Part shown: in pieces, positions 1 through 7,866 of the stretch
Layout of the letters: each line of letters starts with the position of its first letter
Numbering within the stretch: position 1 is the first letter of the stretch
Assembly (NCBI RefSeq): GCF_050908235.1
Contig: NZ_CP194340.1
Strand: one strand, 5' to 3'
Length of the DNA stretch: 64,000 nt
Source: Pseudoramibacter alactolyticus
Lineage (GTDB): Bacteria; Bacillota; Clostridia; Eubacteriales; Eubacteriaceae
Program-made: the position numbers and the translations under genes
The notes under the pieces: model-generated
The model's input: only the letters and a program-made list of their open reading frames with translations
Database searches by the model: none
What the model was told of the DNA's origin: nothing

Positions 1-843
1 AAAATCAATCCGCGCATCATTTATGTTTCGGGATCCGGCTTCGGTCAGACCAGCCCCATTGGTCACCGTCCGTGTTATGACACCGTGGCTCAGGCCATGG
101 GCGGCCTGCTGAATCTGACGGGCTTCAAAGACGGCGAGCCGGTCAAAGCCGGCCCGTCTATCGCCGATCACGTTTCGGGCATTTATCAGGCGGTGGGCGC
201 GCTCATCGCGCTGCATCACAGAGAGCGGACCGGCGAAGGACAGCTGGTGGACGTGGCCATGATGGACACGATCTTCAGCATGCTGGAAAACGCCATTCCG
301 AATTATACCATGGACGGTGTCATCCCGACGCGCAACGGCAACGAGGATGCCTCCATTGCGCCCTTCGATGTCTTTGCCTGCAAGGACGGCTATGTGACCA
401 TCGGTGTCGGCAACGACCCGATGTGGGCCAGACTCTGCAGGGTGCTGGGCCGGGAGGATCTTGTCGAGGATCCGCGCTATCTGACAAACATCGACCGGAT
501 GGCCAATTATCATCCGGGACTGCACGCACTGATTAACGATTGGACGGCACGGTATACCAAGCAGGAAATCGAGGCGATCATGGACGAAGCCAATATTCCC
601 TGCGGGCCGGTGCTCAACGTGAAGGAGGCCATCGAGCATCCCCACACCAAGGCCCGGGAAATGATGGTGCACGCCCACCATCCAACGGCCGGTGACCTCT
701 ATTTTCAAGGGGTCGTGGCCAAGCTGTCTGAGACCCCCGGCCGGGTCGTGGCGCCTTCGCCGACATTGGGCCAGCACAATCAGGAGGTGTTTTGGCTGTC
801 GGAGGAGGAAGCGGCCAGGCTGCACGAAGAAGGTGTGATCTGA
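1..843 (+). CDS. Family III (CaiB/BaiF) CoA-transferase, 5' end missing
   Basis: The reading frame is open from the first base, so the gene begins before the window and about 280 C-terminal residues are visible. The visible N-terminal part (NPRIIYVSGSGFGQTSP, then CYDTVAQAMGG) is the conserved core of the CaiB/BaiF family, which moves CoA between an acyl-CoA and a free acid through an aspartyl-CoA intermediate. Here the conserved VDVAMMD segment around residue 82 is present; the catalytic Asp would lie upstream or here and cannot be fixed. The acid is unknown. The gene sits 43 bp before two hotdog proteins of the amino-acyl-CoA ammonia-lyase type, so an amino-acid-derived or unsaturated acyl-CoA is a reasonable guess, but this is inference. 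Confidence 0.9.
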   Translation, partial: KINPRIIYVSGSGFGQTSPIGHRPCYDTVAQAMGGLLNLTGFKDGEPVKAGPSIADHVSGIYQAVGALIALHHRERTGEGQLVDVAMMDTIFSMLENAIPNYTMDGVIPTRNGNEDASIAPFDVFACKDGYVTIGVGNDPMWARLCRVLGREDLVEDPRYLTNIDRMANYHPGLHALINDWTARYTKQEIEAIMDEANIPCGPVLNVKEAIEHPHTKAREMMVHAHHPTAGDLYFQGVVAKLSETPGRVVAPSPTLGQHNQEVFWLSEEEAARLHEEGVI

Positions 844-886
844 GCGGCAGCAAACGCATTGAAAAAGAGAAAGTATCGAGGAAAAA

Positions 887-1363
887 ATGGCCAGAAAAGT
901 ATCTTATTTGAGCTATAATATGACGACAGCCGACGCGGCGAGTCCCGATGGACTGGTGCCCTTCGGCAGACAGTTTGATTTCATCGGCGACGTTGAAACT
1001 GAGCAGATGATCTTGAACGATGGGGACGAATCCCTGTGCCTGGGCTATCACGACGTGGTGATCCACAACGATGTGTATGTTGGGGATATGATGGAATACA
1101 AGGCGACGATGATCCATGTGAGCAATACCTCCCGGGATTGTCGCATCGAAGTGTATAAGCTTGCGACAACGGCGGAACGCGCCGGCAAAGCGGGCGCGCG
1201 CCCCGGCGATATGGTCTGGTTTGACGAGCCGCTGCTGTGCACCGAGGGCAATGTGCGCCTGGTGGTCAAAAAGCATTTGCAGCGCGGCGAGCAGCCCGAC
1301 GGTACCGTTGTGGATCCCTGGCGGGAACTGGACGATTTTCCGGAATCGGAATTGACAATTTAA
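887..1363 (+). CDS. Hotdog protein, 3-aminobutyryl-CoA/beta-alanyl-CoA ammonia-lyase-like (subunit 1)
   Basis: A 158-residue protein started by ATG after a CGAGGA ribosome binding site. The stretch GDVETEQMILNDGDESL, followed by GYHDV and VYVGDMMEY and a NTSR motif, matches the Kal/Acl hotdog family, which removes ammonia from beta-amino-acyl-CoA in lysine or beta-alanine fermentation. The usual early HYGGGLVDGA-like segment is replaced by a divergent one, so only part of the family signature is present. It is followed 17 bp later by a second member of the same fold that retains the missing part. Substrate cannot be read from sequence. Confidence is high for the fold, moderate for lyase function. 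Confidence 0.75.
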   Translation: MARKVSYLSYNMTTADAASPDGLVPFGRQFDFIGDVETEQMILNDGDESLCLGYHDVVIHNDVYVGDMMEYKATMIHVSNTSRDCRIEVYKLATTAERAGKAGARPGDMVWFDEPLLCTEGNVRLVVKKHLQRGEQPDGTVVDPWRELDDFPESELTI

Positions 1364-1380
1364 GCGGGGAGGAGACAAAC

Positions 1381-1749
1381 ATGGAAACCGTAACAATGCG
1401 CTATCGCATGTCCGACCGCGATGTGTTTTATGGCGGCGGCGTGGTCAACGGCGCGCGCTGCATCACTCTGATGGGCGACGCGGCAAACCGTCTGATGGCC
1501 AAGATCTTCGGCAATACCGGCCATTGTGTGGCAGTCAAAAAGATCCGCCTTTACGTGCCGATGTTCGCCGGTGATTATATCGAATTGGTGGCGGGCTTAA
1601 AAAAGCAGGCCGGCAAAAAGAGCCTGATCGAAGTGCGGGCGTTTAAAATTATCGAAGTGCCTGAAGATCCGCCGTATCCCAGCTCCATCGACGTGCTGCC
1701 GGATCCGCCGCTGTGCACCGTGGCCCGATTTGTGTACGAAACGCTTTGA
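1381..1749 (+). CDS. Hotdog protein, amino-acyl-CoA ammonia-lyase-like (subunit 2)
   Basis: The start was placed at the ATG at 1381 because a GGGGAGGAGA site lies just upstream; a longer in-frame extension would overlap the previous gene. The 122-residue product has RMSDRDVFYGGGVVNGAR near the N-terminus, then MGDAANR and VPMFAGDYIE, all typical of the Kal/Acl hotdog family. The acidic DGDE segment found in the preceding gene is missing here (FGNTGH in its place). The two small genes therefore look like complementary halves of one hetero-oligomeric enzyme. That is inferred from the pattern of retained motifs and not shown. Confidence 0.7.
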   Translation: METVTMRYRMSDRDVFYGGGVVNGARCITLMGDAANRLMAKIFGNTGHCVAVKKIRLYVPMFAGDYIELVAGLKKQAGKKSLIEVRAFKIIEVPEDPPYPSSIDVLPDPPLCTVARFVYETL

Positions 1750-1777
1750 AAAAGTCAAATACCCTTCATGAAAATAA

Positions 1778-1820
1778 CCCCGAGAGCCGGCTGGCTTTCG
1801 GGGCTTTGTGCTTTTTGAAG
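1778..1820. terminator. Bidirectional terminator between hotdog genes and luxS
   Basis: A CCCCGA-AGCC / GGCT-TCGGGG stem is followed by a T-rich tract on the plus strand (CTTTGTGCTTTTT) and by TTATTTTC on the minus strand. It can end both converging transcripts. Confidence 0.75.
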
Positions 1821-1842
1821 CGAAAACGGGGGATGGCGGCGT

Positions 1843-2337
1843 TTATACCGGATAAATCAGATTGGCATCGCTGAGGTTTTCGAGCACTTCGGTGAGAAAT
1901 TTTTGGGATTCGTATTTGGCCATGGCGAGATTTTGGTCGAGGTAGTTGCCGCAGTCTTTGGCGGCGGCGCCGGGGATATCGCCTTCAAAGGCCGCCATAA
2001 AGCGATACAGATTCGTGATGAGCGGCACGATGTCGCGGCTTGTCAGATCGCCTTTCATTACCAGGTAAAAGCCGGTGCGGCAGCCCATCGGTCCAAAATA
2101 AATAATCTGCTTGGAGATGGCCGGATCGTTTCGTAGATATGTCGCGCCAAGATGCTCGATGGTGTGGCATTCGGCGGTGTTCATCACCGGTTCGCGGTTG
2201 GGTTCCTTCATGCGGATATCAAAGGTCGTGACGATCTGGTCGCCAACCGAATCCTTCCGGGAAACATAGATGCCCCGCAGGAGTTTTAAATGATTGACGG
2301 TAAAGCTGGGAATTTTTTTGAGTTCATGATCCTTCAT
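1843..2337 (-). CDS. luxS: S-ribosylhomocysteine lyase
   Basis: LuxS cleaves S-ribosylhomocysteine to homocysteine and the autoinducer-2 precursor in the activated methyl cycle. The 164-residue protein has the metal ligands in HTIEH (residues about 58-62), the catalytic cysteine in GPMGCRTGFY, and the third ligand in KDCGNY, which is the complete active site. The length is normal. It is the last gene of a minus-strand operon; its ATG overlaps the recU stop by four bases. The coupling to recU and an aldolase is not explained by metabolism and probably reflects housekeeping co-transcription. Confidence 0.97.
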   Translation of the reverse strand: MKDHELKKIPSFTVNHLKLLRGIYVSRKDSVGDQIVTTFDIRMKEPNREPVMNTAECHTIEHLGATYLRNDPAISKQIIYFGPMGCRTGFYLVMKGDLTSRDIVPLITNLYRFMAAFEGDIPGAAAKDCGNYLDQNLAMAKYESQKFLTEVLENLSDANLIYPV

Positions 2338-2891
2338 CGTAAAAGAGCCTCCTTTTGGTTTTTTAAATCAGATAAATAGGTGTTTAACGCTTCGAGATAG
2401 TGCAGCTGGATAGGACCGGCTTCCTGAATGCGGTAGCGGTTTTCAAAGGCTGAGAGCGGGATGGAATGGCGGCCGTCTCTTTGGGCGCCGTCCCAATAAT
2501 GCTTGAGCACTTCGAAGGGGAGCAGAAAACATTGGTCGATTTTTTTAAAGAGCACGATGAGAAACGCCAGACCGTCTTGTTTTTGAAAGGTATCCATAAA
2601 TGCGATTTGGTGATCGTGGATATTGTAGAGCGGCAGATTCTTGAGGTTGGTTTCTTTGGCGTCGAAGCAAACGGGAATCCCCTGCACGTTGCCCATGTAG
2701 TCGACGGTGCTCTTGGCGTCGAAATAGGCCAGCTTGATGGTGCCCTTTTGCTTGTCGAGTTCGACCGGGGTGATGGCAGTCGGCAGTTTCTGGACGACGG
2801 CCAGCTCATGCTCCAGATAGAATTGATTGGTCGTGTTGATCAGGGATTCGAGATAGGAGCCGCGGAGCCCGCGGGAATGCCAATAGCCCAT
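2334..2891 (-). CDS. recU: Holliday junction resolvase RecU
   Basis: RecU resolves Holliday junctions in Firmicutes. The start at 2891 is supported by an AGGAGG site and gives a normal 185-residue protein beginning MGYWHSRGLRG; a 22-residue upstream extension lacks a site. Seen: the N-terminal GLRGSYLE motif, the PDExK-like nuclease core with AYFDAKSTVDYMG (acidic and lysine catalytic residues) and VCFDAKE, and a C-terminal region with LKHYWDGA. In many Firmicutes recU is next to a penicillin-binding protein gene; here it is instead between a pseudouridine synthase and luxS. Confidence 0.93.
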   Translation of the reverse strand: MGYWHSRGLRGSYLESLINTTNQFYLEHELAVVQKLPTAITPVELDKQKGTIKLAYFDAKSTVDYMGNVQGIPVCFDAKETNLKNLPLYNIHDHQIAFMDTFQKQDGLAFLIVLFKKIDQCFLLPFEVLKHYWDGAQRDGRHSIPLSAFENRYRIQEAGPIQLHYLEALNTYLSDLKNQKEALLR

Positions 2892-2911
2892 GAAAACCTC
2901 CTGTAATATGG

Positions 2912-3856
2912 TTAGATGCGGGGCAGCGCCAGCCTGAGATGCTTCGCGACGGCACAAAAACGTTCCGGCGGCGGCGCGACCACATCAATGTTTAATTCGG
3001 GAATCGTGTAGCGATGCGCGTGAAGCAGCTGATGGTGCAGGCCGTAAAGAGCGGCCCATTCACGGTTGTGGCTGCGGCTGCCATATTTGGGATCCCCGAT
3101 GATGGGGTGGCCGATGCCGGCCAGCTGTACTCGGATTTGGTGGCTGCGGCCGGAGCCGAGTTCGATGGCGATGAGGCTGGCTGCGTCGCCGGAACAAAGC
3201 GGCTGATAGCGCAGCCAGGCTTCCCGCTGCCCATCGGTTTCTTCCTGGACGATATTGGCTCTCGGATTTTTGGTGAGCCTTGAATGCAGCTTGGCACCCC
3301 GGGTGATTTTCCCGGCGACAATGGCCCAATAGGATTTGCGGATGAGATGGGATCTGATGGCCGCTGCGATTTGCTTTTGCGTGGGATAGTCCTTGGGAAT
3401 CAAAACGATGCCGCTGGTGTTGCGATCGAGCCGGTTGGCCGGCGCCGGATGAAAGGTGCCCGAGTGGGGCAGTGTTCCCGCCAGATCGGCCAAAGACGGC
3501 GTGCCGGTGTGATCCGGCTGGGTCAACAGACCGACGGGTTTGTTCACGGCGATCAGGTGGTCATCTTCGTAAAGGGGCGGCTGCATCAGAGCCTTCAGGG
3601 AATCGGGCAGGCTCGGCTCGCCGGGAGCCGCCGGCTGTCCGCGAAATTGCCGATAAGTTTCTTCAGAAAAATAGAAGGTGAGAACCTGTCCCTTTTGAAG
3701 ATAGTCTCTGGGGCTGGCACGGTGCCCGTCGAGTTTGATGCGTTTTTTGCGCAGCATTTTCATCAAAAAACCTTTGCTGGCCTGGGGCAGCCACTTGATG
3801 AGAAAGCGATCCATTCGCTGCTCTGCAGCATTGTCGGAAATCGTTAATTGGATCAT
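2912..3856 (-). CDS. RluA/RluD-family pseudouridine synthase
   Basis: The 314-residue protein has an N-terminal S4-like region (RMDRFLIKWLPQASKGFLMKML) and the pseudouridine synthase core. The catalytic aspartate is in NRLDRNTSG, and the later ELGSGRSHQIRVQLAGIGHPIIGDPKYG block is characteristic of the RluA/RluD group, which isomerises uridine in 23S rRNA or tRNA. The exact target base is not predictable. Its ATG overlaps the stop of the aldolase gene by four bases, so translation is probably coupled. Confidence 0.92.
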   Translation of the reverse strand: MIQLTISDNAAEQRMDRFLIKWLPQASKGFLMKMLRKKRIKLDGHRASPRDYLQKGQVLTFYFSEETYRQFRGQPAAPGEPSLPDSLKALMQPPLYEDDHLIAVNKPVGLLTQPDHTGTPSLADLAGTLPHSGTFHPAPANRLDRNTSGIVLIPKDYPTQKQIAAAIRSHLIRKSYWAIVAGKITRGAKLHSRLTKNPRANIVQEETDGQREAWLRYQPLCSGDAASLIAIELGSGRSHQIRVQLAGIGHPIIGDPKYGSRSHNREWAALYGLHHQLLHAHRYTIPELNIDVVAPPPERFCAVAKHLRLALPRI

Positions 3857-4776
3857 CCCAGTCCACCGTGACTGCAGCCCAAAACATGACGCATTTTATG
3901 GATAACCATCGAGCGAATGGCGCGACGGCCCGGCCCCAGATATTTTTGCGGGTCAAAAGCGTCGGGATGCTCGATAAAGAACTGGCGGATACAGGCGGTC
4001 ATTACCAGATTTAAATCGGTTTCGATGTTGATCTTGGCGATGCCGAGTCTGGCGGCCTCTCGCAGCATATCCTCCGGAACGCCTTGAGCGCGGTTGATGT
4101 CGGCGCCGTATTGATTGTTCAGATCCACAAATTCTTTCGGAACCGAAGAAGCACCGTGGAGCACCAAGGGAAAGCCCGGCAGCTGATTGGACATATCCTG
4201 CAGGCGCTCGAAGGCTAAGGTGGGTTCGCTTTTGAATTTATAGGGGCCATAGCAGGTGCCGATGGCCACCGCAAGGGAGTCCACCCCGGTGGCGGCGACA
4301 AAATCGACGGCGTGGTTCGGATCAGTCAGCGCCAGGGGCACATCGGATTCGGCGTCGCCGTGCAGATCGCCGAGCCCGCCCTCGACGACGACCCCGTGAT
4401 CGTGGGCGTAGTCGACGACTTTTTTGGTCAGCGCGATGTTTTCTTCAAAGGGCAGCCGGGAGCCGTCGATCATGACGGAAGTGTAGCCCGAGTCGATGCA
4501 GGCGACACAGGTTTCGTAATCCGGGCCGTCGTCCAGATGCAGACAGACGGGCACGTCGCTGGTGGCCACGGCGGCCTCCACCAGCTTGATCAGATAGACC
4601 GGGTTGGTATATTCCCGGGATTTCTCGGAAACCTGAAGGATCACCGGGCTGCTTTCCCGTTCGGCCGCGGAGATGATTCCCTGAATGATTTCCATATTAT
4701 TGGCATTGAAGGCGCCGATGGCATAATGTCCGGACTGGGCGGCTTCGAACATGCGTTTGGATGTGACGAGTGGCAT
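3853..4776 (-). CDS. fba: Class II fructose-bisphosphate aldolase
   Basis: This zinc enzyme splits fructose-1,6-bisphosphate into dihydroxyacetone phosphate and glyceraldehyde-3-phosphate. The start at 4776 (MPLVTSKRMFEAAQSG) follows an AAAGGAGG site and gives the usual 307 residues. Visible signatures are the zinc-binding CLHLDDGPDYE and EGGLGDLHGDAE segments, GTCYGPYK, LVLHGASSVP and the NIETDLN phosphate-binding region. It is the first gene of the minus-strand operon and has its own promoter upstream. Longer upstream extensions in frame have no binding site and were rejected. Confidence 0.97.
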   Translation of the reverse strand: MPLVTSKRMFEAAQSGHYAIGAFNANNMEIIQGIISAAERESSPVILQVSEKSREYTNPVYLIKLVEAAVATSDVPVCLHLDDGPDYETCVACIDSGYTSVMIDGSRLPFEENIALTKKVVDYAHDHGVVVEGGLGDLHGDAESDVPLALTDPNHAVDFVAATGVDSLAVAIGTCYGPYKFKSEPTLAFERLQDMSNQLPGFPLVLHGASSVPKEFVDLNNQYGADINRAQGVPEDMLREAARLGIAKINIETDLNLVMTACIRQFFIEHPDAFDPQKYLGPGRRAIRSMVIHKMRHVLGCSHGGLG

Positions 4777-4840
4777 GATTCCTCCTTTGTCACAAATTAG
4801 CAATGAGGCATTGACAAATGAAGTATAAATGAACGAGATC

Positions 4841-4869
4841 ATTATACCGCTTTGCCGGACGAACGGCAA
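4841..4869 (-). promoter_or_regulatory. Promoter for fba operon
   Basis: On the minus strand a TTTGCC element and a TATAAT element are separated by 17 bases, with the -10 about 65 bases before the fba start. Confidence 0.55.
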
Positions 4870-4907
4870 ACGATCAGAGAAAAAACAAAATTCTGTGATG
4901 CTGCTTA

Positions 4908-4942
4908 TAAAAAATGCGGCTGGTGCAGGATGCACCAACCGC
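4908..4942 (-). terminator. Terminator after the DUF2207 gene
   Basis: On the minus strand TGCGG-TTGGTGCA pairs with TGCACCA-CCGCA and is followed by ATTTTTTAT. It lies just past the stop of the DUF2207 gene. Confidence 0.8.
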
Positions 4943-4987
4943 AGAATAATAGTGTCGTGCTGCGGGGATTGAAAAGCGATTTCGGTT

Positions 4988-6919
4988 TTACCAGGAGCCG
5001 CCGCCGCCTCCGCCGCCTCCGCCGCCGGAAAATCCCCCGCCTCCACCGAAGCCGCCTCCGCCGAAGCCGCCGCTTCCTGAGTCGCTGGGGATCTGAATCA
5101 TCGAGGCGCTCATATTGGCCATGCTGTGGCTAAACGCAGAGGCAAACCAAAGCGTATTCCAAGTGGTCATCGGGCGATAGGTGCTGTACCAACTGGGCGG
5201 TTCAACGGCCAGCGATTCAAAACGTTTGGCCCATTGATCGGTGACGCCCAGCACGTAGGCATAGGGCAGCACGTCATAAAAATAGGCGGGATTGTCGTTA
5301 AGCAATACCCTAAGACGATCGGCTTCGGCCAGTTCGATAAAGTGCTTGAAGCCCAGCACTTCTCCGAGCCAGGTATTGCCGTTGGGCGTGCGTTTGGTCG
5401 CCTTGGCGCTGATAAGCATCAGCAGGGGAATCGCAGCGACGGGGACAGGCATCAGCGGGGAAAGCTTGACGGCGGTCACCGTGCCGACGCCCGCCGTGGC
5501 CGCTGCGGTGATCAGGCCGAAGAAAATACAAACGCCCCGACGACTGGCGGCCTTCATGCCCGCCCCGTATTCCAGGAAATGCCCGAGCCAAAAGGCGGGA
5601 CTGAGAAGCATGGCGCCTAACAGAACTGTACAGAGAAGGAAAGGATAAAGATCGAAGCCGCCGCGCCAGGCGTAGCAGATCGCATATCCGGTGAAAAGGG
5701 TGACGGCGATCGCCAGGCTGATCAGCACGGCCTTCAGAGCCCGGGATGCAGAAGTGAACAGTTCGGTATTCGGCTGATGGAAAGTGTCCATCACCATGGT
5801 TTTGCCTTCGCTGACCGTTTGATAAAAATCGTCGGCCAATTGATCGCTGGTGACCGTTCGGCGGCCGGCGGAAAAAAGGCTGTTGAAAATCAATTGGGTA
5901 TAGGCCGGGGCATCGGCCGGCAAATCTTTTTGCCAGCGGAAGGTAAAGACCTTGTCGGCCGTCTCTTCAATGGTGAGGTATCCCTGTGAAGCCAGATAAA
6001 TGATCATAGCGAGAATATCCTGCTGATCGGTGCTGCCGTCGACGATGGTGCCCACCTGGGCCGGATCGAATCCGCGGGGCGCATTAAAGAAAACGGGCAT
6101 CACGGGTTTTTCGTCCCGGCCGTAACGCCAGAACAGAATGACCGCGGCAATCAGGGCGATGATGGCCGCACCCGCAGCCAGGGGCACACGATCGCTGGGT
6201 TTGCGCGCGCCGACAAAATACCCTTCCGGCAGACGCAGATTGATGGTCAGGGTTTGGCTGGCGGAGAGGCCGCGGTCCACCCGGCCGGTGAGGGTTTTGC
6301 CGCTTATGTGGTAGTACACGTGCGTCGAGCCGGTGCTGCCGTATCCGCCGCTGTAAAAATGCAGCTTTTTGGCAGAAAACTTTTTGGGCAGATCCACGCG
6401 GAAGGTCATGCGGCTGATGGCTGTGGGCCAAAGCCGTGGTGCCAGATTAAAATAGACGTCGTCGAAATCGGTGATGCCGTCATCACCGGGATCCCATCGG
6501 TAGCGGATTACATACGTTTTGTTGCCGATGACGGTGGCGTCGCTGCTGCCGATGCGGATCACCGTGTTGTTGTCTTGGGTGCTGACAGCCGTTTTGCCGC
6601 CGTCGACCCGGATGTTGGTGATGGCGGCATGGTAGTCGCTTGCCACGGGTTTGCCGTTGATTTGCCTGTAAAAGGTGCCGCGGTTGGGAATGTATCGGTA
6701 AATCCCGTGGCGCGCTTCATTGAAGTTAATGCGAATGGTTTCAGTGACGTCGTAGGCGTGATCTTCCCGAACCGTGAGCCTTGTGTGCCAGGAAGGGGTG
6801 GTGTAGCCGCCCTCGTCGGCCAGGACGGGAGAAGAGAAGCCTATCAGAACGATGGCGATGGCAAGGATGAGCCCCAAGCGCAATGGGAGCCGGGGATTTT
6901 TAAGCAAAGTCATAATCAC
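4988..6919 (-). CDS. DUF2207 membrane protein with glycine-rich C-terminus
   Basis: A 643-residue protein with a signal-like N-terminal helix (LGLILAIAIVLIGFSSPVLA) and an exported DUF2207 domain (residues about 35-245, DVTETIRINFNEARHGIYRYIPNRG). One membrane helix lies near residue 255, then a cytosolic region, further helices near 400-500, and a C-terminal glycine repeat ending in GGGSW. This architecture is typical of the widespread YciQ-like family whose function is unknown. It follows lemA with 78 bp between, and LemA-DUF2207 pairing is recurrent in bacteria, suggesting a shared envelope role. Confidence 0.88.
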   Translation of the reverse strand: MIMTLLKNPRLPLRLGLILAIAIVLIGFSSPVLADEGGYTTPSWHTRLTVREDHAYDVTETIRINFNEARHGIYRYIPNRGTFYRQINGKPVASDYHAAITNIRVDGGKTAVSTQDNNTVIRIGSSDATVIGNKTYVIRYRWDPGDDGITDFDDVYFNLAPRLWPTAISRMTFRVDLPKKFSAKKLHFYSGGYGSTGSTHVYYHISGKTLTGRVDRGLSASQTLTINLRLPEGYFVGARKPSDRVPLAAGAAIIALIAAVILFWRYGRDEKPVMPVFFNAPRGFDPAQVGTIVDGSTDQQDILAMIIYLASQGYLTIEETADKVFTFRWQKDLPADAPAYTQLIFNSLFSAGRRTVTSDQLADDFYQTVSEGKTMVMDTFHQPNTELFTSASRALKAVLISLAIAVTLFTGYAICYAWRGGFDLYPFLLCTVLLGAMLLSPAFWLGHFLEYGAGMKAASRRGVCIFFGLITAAATAGVGTVTAVKLSPLMPVPVAAIPLLMLISAKATKRTPNGNTWLGEVLGFKHFIELAEADRLRVLLNDNPAYFYDVLPYAYVLGVTDQWAKRFESLAVEPPSWYSTYRPMTTWNTLWFASAFSHSMANMSASMIQIPSDSGSGGFGGGGFGGGGGFSGGGGGGGGGGSW

Positions 6920-6956
6920 CTCCGATATGCATCAAAGCTTTGCAGTGTTTTGATAA

Positions 6957-6981
6957 ATAAAGCCCGGAAAGGCCGGGCTGC
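6957..6981 (-). terminator. Intercistronic terminator-like hairpin between lemA and the DUF2207 gene
   Basis: On the minus strand AGCCCGG-CCTTT-CCGGGCT is followed by TTATTTAT. It would reduce transcription into the DUF2207 gene relative to lemA. Confidence 0.65.
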
Positions 6982-6997
6982 AATTGGCAGGAAAAAG

Positions 6998-7555
6998 TTA
7001 AAATTGGACCTTGACGTTTTCACGTTCGGCATCGGCCGCTTCGAAATAGGGCTTTGCCGTGTAGCCGCTCATGCCCGCGACAATGGACGCCGGGAAAACT
7101 TCCGTTTTATTATTAAAGGTCTTGACCGTAGCGTTGTAATATTTACGGGCGTTGGCAATGTCCTCTTCGATGGCCTTCAGCTGGTTTTGCAGATCGACGA
7201 AATTGGCGTTGGCCTTTAAATCAGGATAGGCTTCGGCGACGGCAAAAAGCTGCCGCAGGGTGCCGGTCAGGGCATTTTCGCTGTCGATTTTGGCTGAAAG
7301 ATCGGCGGGGGCTGTCCGCATGGCGGTATTGCGGGCCGCAATCACCTGCTCCAGGGTTTCGGATTCATGGCGGGCGTAGCCTTTGACGGTTTCCACCAGA
7401 TTGGGAATCAGGTCGTAGCGTTTTTTGAGGTAGACATCAATGGTGGCGAAGCCTTCCTCCACCTGGTTTTCGGCGCGGACGAAGCTGTTTTTCGTGGCGA
7501 TGAACCACAGCGCGATAATAACAATCAGCGCGACAATGACAATAATGGCGATCAT
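6998..7555 (-). CDS. lemA: LemA family protein
   Basis: The 185-residue protein starts with one membrane helix (MIAIIVIVALIVIIALWFI) and continues with the family's helical domain: NQVEEGFATIDVYLKKRYDLIPNLVETVKGYA in order, then an AEAYPDLKAN segment and YYNATVKTFNN. It matches LemA in length and in all these blocks. The biochemical role of LemA is not established; the C-terminal domain is expected outside or beneath the membrane as a helical bundle. It is the first gene of a two-gene operon with the DUF2207 protein. Confidence 0.93.
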   Translation of the reverse strand: MIAIIVIVALIVIIALWFIATKNSFVRAENQVEEGFATIDVYLKKRYDLIPNLVETVKGYARHESETLEQVIAARNTAMRTAPADLSAKIDSENALTGTLRQLFAVAEAYPDLKANANFVDLQNQLKAIEEDIANARKYYNATVKTFNNKTEVFPASIVAGMSGYTAKPYFEAADAERENVKVQF

Positions 7556-7643
7556 TAAGAACCTCCTGAGATAAAAAATGGGTCATGCAGTGGCGCCATC
7601 CGCGGAAGAACGGCACCAGGGACCGGGAAAATATAGTTTTTTA

Positions 7644-7652
7644 ATTATAGCA
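7644..7652 (-). promoter_or_regulatory. Extended -10 promoter for lemA
   Basis: On the minus strand TATGCTATAAT contains a TG-N-TATAAT extended -10; no good -35 was seen at the expected spacing. Confidence 0.4.
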
Positions 7653-7690
7653 TACTTTTTGGTTAAATGCGAATTCTCGGTCGCAGGCGA

Positions 7691-7719
7691 TTGCACTTGT
7701 CAAAACTTTCTTTTATAAT
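7691..7719 (+). promoter_or_regulatory. Promoter of the aro operon
   Basis: TTGCAC and TATAAT are separated by 17 bases. The leader to the aroB start is about 140 nt and contains a GCGCTC/GAGCGC hairpin near 7770-7790; no known riboswitch or T-box core was recognised. Confidence 0.6.
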
Positions 7720-7866
7720 AAGAATCGGATCACCGCATGAAGACGGCATCACCGAAACAAAAAGTTCAGGCGCTCTGTGAAGGAGCGCTTGGTTTTCAAA
7801 TAAAATTAAAACGCAGATGCGTTGCGAACGTGCGTTAATTATAAAGAATGGGAAAGGATCAGTGCC

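Noticed and set aside
1237..1380. Longer N-terminus for the second hotdog gene
   Set aside because: It would overlap the previous gene by over 100 bases, and a strong GGGGAGGAGA site marks 1381.
4777..5046. 90-residue N-terminal extension of the aldolase
   Set aside because: It crosses the promoter and has no ribosome site; aldolase normally begins at the chosen Met.
6254..7219. A 321-codon plus-strand reading frame opposite the DUF2207 and lemA genes
   Set aside because: It is the complement of two well supported genes, lacks a binding site, and has no recognisable motif.
7765..7860. A possible regulatory riboswitch or T-box in the aroB leader
   Set aside because: Only simple short hairpins were seen and none of the T-box or known riboswitch core motifs.
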